NCBI GenBank assembly: GCA_022539475.1
Contig: VCMS01000137.1
Location: 277,861-332,975 of the forward strand
Origin: Gracilaria domingensis
Taxonomy: Eukaryota; Rhodophyta; Florideophyceae; Gracilariales; Gracilariaceae
DNA: 55,115 nt
Direction of reading: 5' to 3'
This document shows, piece after piece, positions 41,538-51,770 of the stretch (the first letter of the stretch is position 1; each line of letters opens with the position of its first letter). The notes beneath the pieces are model-generated. The model worked only from the letters and a program-made list of their open reading frames with translations, was not told the DNA's origin and did not search any database. Both the position numbers and the translations under genes were made by a program.

Positions 41538-42329
41538 TTACGCACCAATTGTAGGAATTGGCGCTGTCTTAGCCAGTAGTTCCGAGTACACTTGGAATGG
41601 GTTCTTGGCAAATCGAGTCTCTCTCCAGAACTCTGGGGATAAATACGCATACGTCTGAGAAATCGCGTAAAACGTAGCCTTCGCAAAGTTTCCGAGCGTG
41701 CGTGTATGACCAGTAGATGAAGAGAAGCAATCCTCAAGACCCGCCATTTGCAAAAGTTTCTTCGGAACACGAGCAGCGACGAGACCAGTACCGCGGGGAG
41801 CAGGGACAAGTCTTACACTCACAGAACCACACTTTCCAGTTACCTTACATGGAACAGTATGCGGTTGATCGATTGCAGCACCCCAATACCCACGACGCAC
41901 GGGAACAATGTTCAGCTTAGAGTTCACTATAGCTCCTCGAATAGCAGTTGCAACTTCCTTTGCTGACTTGACACCAAGACCAACATGACCCTTCGAGTCA
42001 CCTACGACGACAAAAGCCTTAAATCGAGTACGTTGACCAGCACGGGTTTGCTTCTGAACGGCCATGATCTTGAGCACCTCGTCCTGTAGGCCGGAGAGCA
42101 ACGCTTCGATGATCTGAGACTCCTTAACCGGTATGGAGAATAAGAAGATCTCCTCGAGCGATCGAATGTGCCCCTCCTTTACTAGGCGTCCGAGCTTTGT
42201 CATGGGCACCCATTCCTTCTCCTCTTCCTGACGACGGCGCCCGCGCCCGCGCCCGCGATCACGACCGCGACCTCGCTCTCCTCCACGCCCAAATCCACCA
42301 GGATGCCCACCTCTTCCGGATTCAACCAT
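41538..42329 (-). CDS. RPS2: 40S ribosomal protein uS5 (RPS2)
   Basis: The frame encodes 263 residues from [16 protein letters not shown], typical of eukaryotic uS5 with its RG-rich tail. Conserved blocks are [80 protein letters not shown] and [20 protein letters not shown]. The double-stranded RNA-binding-like S5 domain and the C-terminal domain are both complete. The frame is open upstream to 42479, but the ATG at 42329 matches the family start. uS5 sits at the mRNA entry of the small subunit. Confidence 0.96.
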   Translation of the reverse strand: MVESGRGGHPGGFGRGGERGRGRDRGRGRGRRRQEEEKEWVPMTKLGRLVKEGHIRSLEEIFLFSIPVKESQIIEALLSGLQDEVLKIMAVQKQTRAGQRTRFKAFVVVGDSKGHVGLGVKSAKEVATAIRGAIVNSKLNIVPVRRGYWGAAIDQPHTVPCKVTGKCGSVSVRLVPAPRGTGLVAARVPKKLLQMAGLEDCFSSSTGHTRTLGNFAKATFYAISQTYAYLSPEFWRETRFAKNPFQVYSELLAKTAPIPTIGA

Positions 42330-43974
42330 TCTTGATATAGGATCCGAGTGGTTGTCTCGATTCCGTGCACGTCGATTCAAGCGCGGACAACCGTCGGGGC
42401 GCTCGGTACTGGAGGAGGAATAGGCTAAACTGTACGAGCAACTGGAGACGACGACGGCGACAGTGGATTTGATGGGCACAGCTTTGGCTTTGTGGATCTG
42501 GAGCAGGACGACGACGGAGACAAACAGATCATGAAGCCGAAATGTAATCCCACGAAAGCCACGTTTATGTCGGAAATGGAATGCATCGTGTTCTGTTTTA
42601 GCTAAATTTTATTTTATGTTCAATAATTAGATTACTTGGCTGCTCCAGTTATATCTGTAGTACAGCAGTACGTGTACAAAATCCATGCAGCAATAAAACT
42701 ATGACGTTGACGAAGTCATTGCAAAAAGAATTGTGCGATAATTCCAAACTCACAAATATACCCCGTAACTGAGTATCTTCCCATCTGTGAATCTGGAGAT
42801 CTACCATTTTAGCCGAAAGGCTTTTGTACCCAAAGATAAGATCTCTTAAGCGATAGCTTTCTCAGCTGAAAGCTTCACTTTTTACTAATTCATAAAACAT
42901 GTTTTCTACCCCCTTTTGAAAAGAAATCTCCCTCACAAAATATAATTAAATTATAATCAAATTTTGGCATGCATCGGCACTCTATCCAAGAACAATTTGA
43001 GACCGTCTACGATATACTTAACAAACAATCTGAGCTCCTTTCAAAAAATCAAATCGTAGCAGACTTTTGACAAAATCAAACGGTAGCAGAGACTTCTCTC
43101 ATTTAAAATCATAGAAAATGACAAGTACCGGAGTTCGAGAGCTCTTTCGATCCTCTTGCACCCTTAGAGACTGTGTACGAAGATCGCGCGAGCAAATTCT
43201 CGGCTTTCTCTCGTTATGAAAACTCGGCTACACCAGTTCTTAGTGTAAATGTCTTAATGCAGTAGCCCGCGGAAAACCACGTGCACAGCACTCTAACGTA
43301 GCCCACTCGTACAGCAAAATGCACTGGGAGATATATGACACTGTCTGAGTACAAACCCGGCTGTCGTTTAAACCAGGCTGGTTGCTCTGTGGGAGAAGAG
43401 CCGCCGATGTTTATTGCTGCCGTACGCTGTATTTTCTAGAGGCATACGTTTCAAATTATGTTGCAAGAGCTGGTGCGCAACATTTGAGCGCACCACTCCA
43501 ACCCAAAAAAACACACCGCGTTTTCCCACCTACCGCTTAGAACTCTCGATCACACTCTTTCCTCTACGTGTTATTTACAACCTTCTACAGTTTTGCGCAT
43601 ACAATGAACAACAAAGACGAAATGGAGTTTGTAGATCATGCGATGGACCGCGCTATATTGTATAATGAGCTTTTGCCCCTATCCACCAACTGACCAACAT
43701 CCACCTTAAACACTACGCCCCTAAAATCAACATTCCAGACTCTGTCCCTAAAAACAGTCCAGAAAGAACTCAACTTTACTTGTGACTACATCTGCGCAAA
43801 ACTTGGTGCTGAGCTCGCTTCTCGTCTCCGCCGTATGCGTCGGTCTACAACTGGGACCAATGAGGTGCTCCCTTCGCGTGTTATGCTTCACATTCACGTT
43901 AAGCTAGCGCTAAACATTCTCCTCTACTCTCTGATGACCAGGATTGACGGCAAAAATGGAGTGCTCATCTTCAT
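42330..43974. other. Intergenic region
   Basis: About 1.6 kb has no supported gene. It is A+T-rich at 42600-43150, with short homopolymers. No repeat or terminal inverted repeat for the following transposon-related gene was found by eye. Confidence 0.55.
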
Positions 43975-45165
43975 ATGGAAAAAAGACTACAGATGGCTAC
44001 TGTACTCGACAGAAGTACGCTTCTAAAACGTCTGCGAAGTAATAACGATGGTAAGTTGTTCACTCTTGAACTGTCTCTCTCGGAATGTGACGAAGTCGAG
44101 AAGCTAGGAGGGGGAGCTACTTTGGATTTTCAGCGTGGTTCGAAAGAGCAGCAAACTAAACAGAAGCCTCCGGATTTTTCCGAGAATGATTTCGCAAGAC
44201 TTTTGCTGTTGGTGAGAGACGATGAGAAAGCAAAGAGGCAGATATATGTGCTTTCTTCTACACTTACTAGGGCGCAACAGGATTCGGGAATAAGGCAAGG
44301 TGATCTGTGAGAGCGTATTGCGAAGCGTTTTAACTGTACAGATTTCGCCCCGATAGAGGATTTTCTTCCACCGGTATCTGAGGTTGTGCCAAGTTTGCCG
44401 CCATTAGCTAAACGAAGTGGGCAAAAACGTGCGGAGGTGTGACGGGAAAACAAAACTCTATTGACAAGAACAGTTGCAAATTATGAAGTCTCTGGAAATA
44501 ACGGAGAGCTGCCGTTCATGGATTTTTGCCACAGAACATCTCGGTCACAAGTTCTCTCTGCTGTAGGGCGCAGTATTTATTTAACGTACTGCGTCATTCG
44601 CTTGGATTACGAAGACGTTGATCGCCTTGTCGGGCAATTTTTGACTCGAAGGTTACCTGATAATGCGGGTGGGAGCCTGGGCGTGCGTAGGGATTTGAAT
44701 GCTTTCAGTGGAAAGCGTCGGAGGCATTCGAGTGGTGGTGAGCCATCTACTGCTTCCAAGAGAACAAAATCTGCTCGTAGTAGCAGTGATCCGGTTTTTG
44801 ATGGGGCGGTCACCGAGATGACTTCGTCTATGAATATGTTTGCGGGCATTTATAAGGAGAAGGTTGATAGGAAGAAAGAGGATCGTGCTGAAAGAAAGCA
44901 AAAGGAGGCTGAAGCTCAGGCTGCGTTGAAAGCTGCAGCCCAAAGCGAGACGATGGAAGAAAGTGTGGAAAGGATAATGTCTTCTATGAAGGTATGTGGT
45001 GCGTTTGAAGAGGCTCACGCAAAATATCGCGACGCGGTTGCGCGAAACCTTGACCCTGATTATATCGCTCACCTGAAACGGCAATGCGAAAGTATCAAGT
45101 TGTTTTCCTACAACATGCAGAGCGACATCATGAAAGCCGCTGGAAAGAGTAGTGGCGAAGATTAG
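43975..45165 (+). pseudogene. Transposon-associated accessory protein with two TGA codons
   Basis: One register of 396 codons runs from about 43975 to 45165. TGA at 44308-44310 and TGA at 44440-44442 interrupt it. Each sits in a context (CTG-TGA-GAG, GTG-TGA-CGG) where CGA would give arginine. The part before the first stop (FARLLLLVRDDEKAKRQIYV and LTRAQQDSG) resembles a small domain seen beside PIF/Harbinger or hAT transposases. The later part has basic clusters (GKRRRHSS, SKRTKSARSS), a charged helix rich in Lys/Glu/Ala and an Asp/Glu-rich end. A role as the DNA-binding partner of a transposase is inferred. The Harbinger transposase lies 4 kb to the right. Confidence 0.5.
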
Positions 45166-45580
45166 TATCCTGTGGCGTTGTTCCTTGTAGTTCTTGCGAT
45201 TTGTTTATGGGTTTACTTTTACTTCGATAAAGGCTTTTCACGATCTCCCTTAGATATTTGTCTCTGTGTCGTAGTACGAACGACAGCGCCTATGAAATAC
45301 GTACCTCCCTCTTACGCGCTCCTTCCTACCAGCCTCGCTTCCCCATACCCTATAGAGTTCTTTTCATAGGTTAACTGTTAAGCACACAATCATGTCCACG
45401 TGCGTGCTGACAAAGAGACGGGCAGCAACGCTCAAAAGAGGCGCTCGTGGAAGGTAGAACAAATATGGATCCGTCTAGGATACCGACGGTACAGCCTTTT
45501 CACGCACTGGACTGAGTACAGTGGACTGAACGTCGTGACGGTCGAGCTCCATCGCCGTCACCGCAGTTCCGCTCCCTGAT
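45166..45580. other. Non-coding stretch before the mosaic
   Basis: No gene is supported. The 5' part encodes a hydrophobic stretch by chance. The right border at 45580 is where eIF3c similarity starts abruptly. Confidence 0.5.
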
Positions 45581-46550
45581 GAAGTCCAAATTGATGTGCA
45601 TGTGATACGGTATCTGCCGCCTTGCTTCAGCTTTCTCTTGCTCTGGGGTCTTCTCATACCCACGCTGTTGAGCTTTGCCTTGGGCAAGCAACTCTTTCAT
45701 CCTTGATAGTCCGCCACCACTACCACCATAGCTCAGAGAGCAAAGCTCTTGTAGGCACGCATGTGCTTCCCAGGCCTTGCCGGTTCTGAATGCACACAAA
45801 CCAAGTTGATTCATCGCGCGATTAAACATAACTTGCAAAGGAATGTCCGATTCTGCAATCATTTCTTGTAGATGGGGCATCAGTAGCATCTCGCGCAGCG
45901 TAGAAGCGGTTTTCAAGAGCTTGCTTGTAGATATGCGCAAGCATCACCATTGACTTGGCACGATCATCCCCATACCGGTAGACTAGTGCAGCAAGCTCCG
46001 TTAAAGATTTATCTGAGGCCTTTCGACCAAACAACTCTTTAACGCTCTCGTTCAGTTCTTCACTCTTGTAGTACATGTGCTTGACGCGACGAGCGGCCAC
46101 ACGTGCAGCACGAGATCGGAGTGAATTGAGTCGCCCTTCATCTGGTTCCATCTTCGATTCCTCACGCTCGGCGGCATTTTCATAGTATGACTGCACCTCC
46201 GAGGCAAGATCTAAAAGAAGAACCTCATCCTTGAGGCGCTCCGCATATTCCAGAGCATATGCATCCGTATGTTGCCAAGCGCGGAACAGCTCATCGTCAA
46301 ATCTTTCAAAGTTGGAAACGACATCTCCGCCGACGATTATCTGCCCTTCGGCGTCCACCTCAGTCTTCTTCACTTGTTCCTCAGCCGCAGTTGGAACTGC
46401 CATTCCAACCAAGGTCTCACCTGAAGGATCAACAATTTCAGCAGGGCCAGTTCCCTTTAAAATGATGCTGGGATCCTCACCGCAAACATCAGCTTCATCT
46501 GCTTCAAAGCGAATACCCGGAAAATGCTCACGCGCTAAAGCAATGACTTT
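45581..46550 (-). pseudogene. Internal fragment of eIF3 subunit c
   Basis: Reading leftward the segment has FERFDDELFRAWQHTDAYAL, EYAERLKDEVLLLDLASEVQ, RRVKHMYYKSEELNESVKEL and [20 protein letters not shown]. After a register change near 45880 it continues with [38 protein letters not shown] and [25 protein letters not shown]. These are the central blocks of eIF3c, the scaffold of the eIF3 translation initiation complex. Similarity begins at the junction with Sof1 and ends abruptly at 45581. The eIF3c N-terminus and PCI C-terminus are absent, so the fragment cannot make eIF3c. It is in frame with the preceding Sof1 fragment, giving a 516-codon chimera. Confidence 0.85.
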
Positions 46551-47407
46551 CATGTCGTACGCGTAGCAGTTGTGGTCGTCGTTGGCGGCGACAAAGTTAA
46601 AGGGCTCGACCGGGTTCCACGAGATGTCGTTGGTGCGCATGACGAGCACGAGCGTGCGGATGGGCGACTTGGCGCGCACGTCGTACAGCACGATGGAGCG
46701 GTCGGCGCCCGCCGAGGCCAGAATGTCGCCCTCCACCGGGTTCCAGCGCACGCAGTGCAGAGAGTCGACGGCGCGCGACAGCGACAGCACGGGCGCCGAG
46801 CGGCTCTCGTTCCACAGCTGCACGACGGAGGCGGCGGTGGCGAAACAGGCGCAGCGGTAGCTGGCGTGCACGCACGCCGGCGCGCCCGCGCTGGAGCCGT
46901 AGCGCTGCAGCGGAGGCGGCGGAGACGGCGGCGGCGCCGGCACCGGCGCCGCGTCGTCGACATTCCGCTCCGGCACGCGCGCGCTGTACACCAAGCCGGC
47001 GTCCGTGCAGAAGAGCAGGCGGCGCGAGTCGCACGAGAACGACACGGCGCGCACGAACGCGGCGGGCTTGAGCGCGAGCGCGAGGCGCGGCGCGCGGCTG
47101 GGAAGGTGCCACAGGCGCAGCTCGCCGTCGGCGGCGCCGGAGGCCAGCAGCGCGACGCCGGCGCGCGAGGGCGCCACGCCGTAGTTGCCGTCCGCCTGTG
47201 GAGGCGCGCACGTGAACAGGAACGGGCGCGCCAGCAGCCGGTTGAGCTTGGCGGCCGCCACCGCACGCGCCACGTCCAGCTGCCGCGCCGGCGCGTGCAG
47301 CGAGCGCGCGCGGTTGACACGGAAGCGCGAGCGCGCCGGCGCGCCGGCGCGCCGTCGTGGCGGCCGGACCACTCGGAGTCATAGCGCGACAGCACGCGCA
47401 GCCGCAT
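46551..47407 (-). pseudogene. 5' fragment of Sof1/DCAF13 (WD40 protein)
   Basis: The start MRLRVLSRYDSEW at 47407 matches the family N-terminus. A register change at the GCGCGCCGG-rich region near 47345 leads to AAAKLNRLLARPF, LASGAADGELRLWHLPSRAP, CFATAASVVQLWNESRSAPV, VRWNPVEGDILASAGADRSI, VLYDVRAKSPIRTLVLVMRT, NDISWNPVEPFNFVAANDDH and NCYAYDMK. Sof1/DCAF13 is a U3 snoRNP-associated ribosome-biogenesis factor. The second half of the propeller and the conserved C-terminal tail are replaced by eIF3c sequence at about 46551. Codon use is extremely G+C-rich (GCG, GCC, CGC) compared with both neighbours. Confidence 0.82.
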
Positions 47408-47901
47408 AGCGAAGAGGGCGGAGCGCGGAGCGCAGAGATGGTGTGGGCGCGAGTCGGGGGGGGGGAGCGCGCGGCGGCGAATGAAACGGCGACGGCGGCG
47501 GCGCGCCAGCGACGGGGCGCGCGCGTGCACACGCGCGCGCGGCGACTACGTGTGCGCGCGCGCGCGTGCCAAAAGGCGCGTGGCTGAGCGGCGCGCGGCG
47601 TTAAAGGCGCGCGAGTGTAAGCTGCGAGGCCGCGGCGCGGCCGAGATCTCAGCCGCATCTGAGCGCGCGCGCGCGCGCGCCGTTTACGGCAGCGCAGCAG
47701 CAAAACAGCCACAGCAAATAAACAGTAGTACATAGAGTTACACTGCAGCGCGGCGCGCTCCCCGGTGCGCGCCCCCCCCCCGCGGCGGCGGCGCCGCCGC
47801 GTGTGGCTCACAGCGCGCGGCGCGGATCAGGGGCGCACGCGTGATCCGCGATCAAAATCGTTGCATCAGCTTCACGTAGCGCTGCGCCTTCCTCAGCGAC
47901 C
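47408..47901. other. G+C-rich spacer with (GC)n tracts
   Basis: The region between the Sof1 start and the homeodomain gene end is G+C-rich, with alternating GC runs at 47663-47681 and near 47551-47567 that can form Z-DNA. It probably contains the native Sof1 promoter. No gene is supported. Confidence 0.55.
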
Positions 47902-48800
47902 TCAGCTGCTACCCGTTCGGCGCCACGTACATCGCGCCACCGCCGCCGCCGCCGCCGCCGCCATTGCCGCCACCAACACCACCACCACCACCGCTGCCGC
48001 CACCGCGGCCCACGCTCCAGCCCTCGGGCAGCCGGTCCGGGCCCGAGCCGTCGCGGGCCGCGTCGGCCGCGCCAGCGCCGCAGTGCGCGGCGCTACGGGC
48101 GAGCGCACCGTGCGAGGCGACTCGTCGCCATCCTGCTTGTCCTTGTCGCGCTCTGCCTCGCTGTCAGTGCAGCTGCTGCCGCCGCCAGTACCACCACCTG
48201 TGTCGCCCTTGTGCACCAGGCTCGCGCCGTCCGCGCGCGAGCCCGCGCCCGCGCCCGCGCTGGCGTCTGCGCTAGCGACCAGCGAAATGTGGCTCGGCGC
48301 CCTGGAAACAATCACCGCCGAGTACCACGAGCGGCAGATGCCCTTGTCACTCTTCATCACCTCCACGCCATCGCCCACGCCGTACTCGCGCTGCGAACAC
48401 AGCCGCGGCGTCAGCGGCGTGGACGTCTCATCGGGCGCGCGGCGCGCAGCGCGCGTCGGCGACACGGCGCGCCGCAGCGGCTGCGCCGGCAGTGGCGCCA
48501 GCGGCGCCGCAGCCGGTGGCGGTTGCGCTTGCGGCGCCGCCAATTGCGCGGGGGCGGCACGGCGCAGCGCCAGCTCGTCCATGCACGTGGCAGCGGCCAC
48601 CTCCGGAGGATTCTCCTGCTTCTGGCGCGCGGCGGCGTCGTCGTTCTCGGCATTCTTGTGCGGCACGTGCGCGCGGCGGTTCTTGAACCACAGCATGGCG
48701 GAATGGAACGGCATGTTGATGGCGGCCGAGAGCTGCTGCAGCTCGGCCGACGACGGCGACGTGCTGCGCTCGAACTTGGCCAGCAGGTGCATCGGAATAG
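47902..48800 (-). pseudogene. Homeodomain-Agenet protein, 5'-truncated
   Basis: From the junction at about 48800 the frame reads MHLLAKFERSTSPSSAELQQ, LSAAINMPFHSAMLWFKNRR and AHVPHKN. This is the greater part of a homeodomain, with the WFxNRR recognition-helix signature. Its N-terminal arm is missing, since the sequence starts inside helix 1. After an Ala/Pro-rich linker comes an Agenet/Tudor-like segment, YGVGDGVEVMKSDKGICRSW followed by YSAVIVS. The remainder is low in complexity (Ala, Val, Ser/Asp) to a stop at 47902. A homeodomain plus Tudor-like reader recalls plant SHH1-type chromatin proteins, but homology is not shown. The gene has lost its start and is probably not expressed from here. 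Confidence 0.65.
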
Positions 48801-49340
48801 GCTCCTGTATCGCTTCAGTTCGAGCGCGATATGGCGAAAGTTTTCTCCAGCTCTTCGGCACTTGGGCTGAGGTCTGGCATTTTGCTTGCAGTGCCTATTC
48901 CAGCTCAATACAGTTCTGATGCGCAGCTCATTCGTGCGGCAGAACAGCGTGCTTTAGATGAGCTTTCGCGAAAGAAACTCGCTTCCAACCAGGTCACTCC
49001 GTTTCTTCTAAGGAGAGTCGCCGAGCTCACTCATGGTGTTTCTGTTCGAGAAAATGTAGCGCTGGCGGACAATAATGTAGCGGTTGCTTTACGTGTGGCG
49101 GTTCATCTGTCTTAGACAGAGCGAGGGTCTTCTTTGGGAGTCCATTATAAGCATGGGCGTCCGCATGTGCTTGTGATTGGTGGCACGGCTCTTGATGTTC
49201 ATTGCGATCCTCGTTCTATCTTACTGCCACATACTTCATATATTGGCGCTGTCCGAGTTTTTGCTGGTGGTGTTGTTCGAAATATTGCTCACGCTGCCTC
49301 TACGCATGGTAGAGAAAACGTTACCTTTGTTTCTTGTCAA
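48801..49340 (+). pseudogene. Fragment of fused pseudouridine-5'-phosphate glycosidase and pseudouridine kinase
   Basis: The first half reads ALGLRSGILLAVPIPAQY, VTPFLLRRVAELTHGVSV and ADNNVAVALRVAVHLS. This is the C-terminal part of PsuG, which cleaves pseudouridine 5'-phosphate to uracil and ribose 5-phosphate. After TAG at 49113-49115 the same register continues with VLVIGGTALDVHCDPRSILL and GGVVRNIAHAASTHGRENVT, the N-terminal part of a pfkB-type pseudouridine kinase. The PsuG-kinase order in one chain is known in eukaryotes. The start of PsuG and most of the kinase are missing. The fragment abuts the homeodomain fragment on its left and ends at about 49340, just before the transposase stop codon. 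Confidence 0.8.
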
Positions 49341-49343
49341 CAT

Positions 49344-50585
49344 CTAAAGATTGTGCGTAGGACGCAAGAGACCTTCCTCCTTTGCAATGTTCAGAAGAAG
49401 GTCGCGAGTGAAATTCACATCCAGATTAGTTGCGTTCTGATATAAAGGGCCTGCGCTGCTCTTTACACGAGAATGCCAGTCTCGTGACTCCTTTCTAATC
49501 TGTTCAAGCTCTGCTTTATCATAAACATACTCAGGAATACCTTCGCAATTGATACAAAAATTGTGCAGTATCATTCCAGTGGCAATAATAGGAACACAGT
49601 CGTGAACTGTGTAGTTCAGTTCCGCGTTATAAAAGACCGGCCACCGACGCTTGAGGATACCAAATGCTTGCTCCACATGTATACGCATCGAGGACAAGAA
49701 GAAGTTAGTCGCACTTTCAAACACACCTACGTTTTTGCCTGGAAAAGGCGATAGTAAATGGTTTGAAAGCATGTACGCATTGTCCCCAACAAGATAATAT
49801 CCCAAGAGAAGCTTTCCTGCCTCCAAAAACCTGGCAAGTAGGGACATTTCATATGCTAAAGAGTCATTTGTCGAGCCAACCGCCATAGCTGAAAAGTCCA
49901 AAAAGCGATATCGTGAGTCAACAACAGCCTGTACGGGTATAGAGAAGAAGCCCTTTCTGCAGAAGAAACTTGCAGGATTCTCAAAAGCACGTGGCTTTCG
50001 AATTCTCATACAAATGCCATCTAAGGCACCAATGCAACCTGAAAATGGGTTAGAGTACTTTCGAGACGTTTTGAAGCCGAGGCTGAGTTTTTCAAGTTCT
50101 GCAGGATCTTCCGGTATTTTGGGTAGTGTCATCGTTTCCGTCAGAGCAGAAATAAATGTCTTGAAGCACTTGTGGACACTGCTCTTGCTGATCTTATACG
50201 CCAGCATAAGATCATGTACGCTAGCACCAGCCATAATACGAACTCCGATTGCCACTCTTACCTTGGCCTGAATTGAAGGACAATCTAAAGGAGATCTCTC
50301 TGTAACAAATGAACTTTGCAGTAGAGTGTGGTAGAGTTTGTTGAACGTAGTACGGCTGATTCTAAAGGCGCCGAAGAAATCAGAGTCGGTATACATCGAG
50401 GTCAGCGATTCGAATGTCGGTTTATTTGTCGGAAATTTAGTTGCGTTACGTTTTTGTAGCTGTTGCTTTCTGCGATGAATGAGAAGTATTAGTAGGAAGG
50501 CAAATCTGTGCATGAATTGTCCGATGTCATCATCCTCTGACGACGAAGATGAAGATGTTGCCATGGAAGTGATTTGAGAATCCAT
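49344..50585 (-). CDS. PIF/Harbinger transposase (DDE_Tnp_4)
   Basis: An intact frame encodes 413 residues. The N-terminal helix-turn-helix region (~60-145) includes FRISRTTFNKLYHTLLQSSF and YKISKSSVHKCFKTFISALT. The catalytic core follows: D189 in GCIGALDGICMRI, D268 in YYLVGDNAYMLS and E305 in RIHVEQAFGILKRRW. The DDE triad spacing and GALDG/GDNAY/EQAFG context define PIF/Harbinger. The frame is complete and could encode an active enzyme. No terminal inverted repeats are visible, and only a few bases separate its stop from the pseudouridine-kinase fragment, so the element's end on that side is missing. Harbinger elements normally need a Myb-like partner; the pseudogene at 44-45 kb may be a relic of one. 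Confidence 0.9.
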   Translation of the reverse strand: MDSQITSMATSSSSSSEDDDIGQFMHRFAFLLILLIHRRKQQLQKRNATKFPTNKPTFESLTSMYTDSDFFGAFRISRTTFNKLYHTLLQSSFVTERSPLDCPSIQAKVRVAIGVRIMAGASVHDLMLAYKISKSSVHKCFKTFISALTETMTLPKIPEDPAELEKLSLGFKTSRKYSNPFSGCIGALDGICMRIRKPRAFENPASFFCRKGFFSIPVQAVVDSRYRFLDFSAMAVGSTNDSLAYEMSLLARFLEAGKLLLGYYLVGDNAYMLSNHLLSPFPGKNVGVFESATNFFLSSMRIHVEQAFGILKRRWPVFYNAELNYTVHDCVPIIATGMILHNFCINCEGIPEYVYDKAELEQIRKESRDWHSRVKSSAGPLYQNATNLDVNFTRDLLLNIAKEEGLLRPTHNL

Positions 50586-51770
50586 TAGAAAAGCTGGCTA
50601 CACAATTTCGTTAGAGACGGTTTCGCGCGATATTCCACTGTGATTGTGGATCTGCCGGCAGTGCGACAACGATACCGTGGTACCATCACTGCGCATCACG
50701 CTGATACACTGTGCTACAAGGACAGTGGCACAGTGTCAGACACTGTCTGTGCTTGTGCTACAAGCAGCGTTGCTGTGATGTTTTTGGTTCGTTTGACTTT
50801 TATTTTTATCGAAATTGGAAAAAGTAGGTATGCCGACAGTTGCCGAAAGGTTCTCTGACGGTCATGAGGCTGTTGAGAGTAAGTGTCCTTCGTGAAGGGG
50901 CTTTGAAGCGTCGTAACGGGAAGAATTTGAGCGAACCATGTTGTGCAAAACCCAGCGATGGAGAAAGACACGCAAAGGCGGTTCAGACCCTCTCTCAAGA
51001 GGCGAGCACAGCAGTAGAGCGCTCCCACAGGTACGACACGGCAATGCCGGGTGTAAGACCGGGGTCGACCCTTCCCAAGTAATGGAGGGAGCGAAGCGGC
51101 GAAGAAGAAGCGTCCAGCGGTAGAGAACACACGACACAAGTCGGCAGTAGCGTCACGTGCGTAGCACGCGGTACCCACGAGTGTGGCGATGACACGCGAG
51201 AGCGGTAATAGCCCACGCGAGTGTGTCGAGCCACGAACGGTATGCACCGGTACACCAAGTAGTGCTACCTGTATAACAGGGACAGAAATAAAAAAAACAC
51301 ACACAAAGTAAACACGCGAAAGCGGTAGTGGTGTTAATGATGCCGCGAGGCGGATGATGAACCCTGCACAAGGTGTCGACTCTCCGGGAGGAGGATATCG
51401 GTCACCAAGGGTGAAACATCAGAGCCGAACACTCGGTTAGTCCGTTTACTTCCCCGACAATGGGTGCAGCTCAACCTACTAAGTAGTGTAGAGTGCCAAC
51501 CCACTGTCAAGCGGTGTAGCGAAAATATCTAGAATAAACATCTAAAATACCCCAACTAATGGGTGCAAACTTCCCACACGTGTGTGACCCACCGGCTAAG
51601 CCGTGCGCCTCATAACACTAATTCTAATATTAAGTATACCCAAGAATGGGCTGATCTCACCAGTTACTCATACTGTGTGCCACCACCTCCCGGCATCGCC
51701 GTGCATGTTATGAATCGCATCAGCGAAGGAGTCCCGCAATCGCGTTGCACTACATTTCCCCCTCCTTAGG
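50586..51770. mobile_element. LTR-like non-coding region
   Basis: No gene is supported. The segment contains CAGAGCCGAACACTCGGTTA (~51420-51439), the counterpart of a motif in the leader of the Ty3/gypsy element near 20.9 kb. It also has A-rich GAAATAAAAAAAACACAC (~51285-51302) and several short inverted repeats (for example ACAGTGTC-A-GACACTGT near 50730). It lies just upstream of a proline-rich gag-like frame, so it may be an LTR plus leader. The borders are not defined. Confidence 0.35.

Noticed and set aside
46572..47384. Long plus-strand frames through the G+C-rich island
   Set aside because: They are Ala/Arg/Gly low-complexity translations opposite the Sof1 fragment. In very G+C-rich DNA stops are rare in all frames.
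46550..47811. Additional minus-strand frames of up to 404 codons in the island
   Set aside because: Same compositional effect; only the register with WD40 motifs is supported (with one register change near the start).
49330..50640. Terminal inverted repeats for the Harbinger element
   Set aside because: By eye no matching pair with a TWA duplication was found on either side of the transposase.
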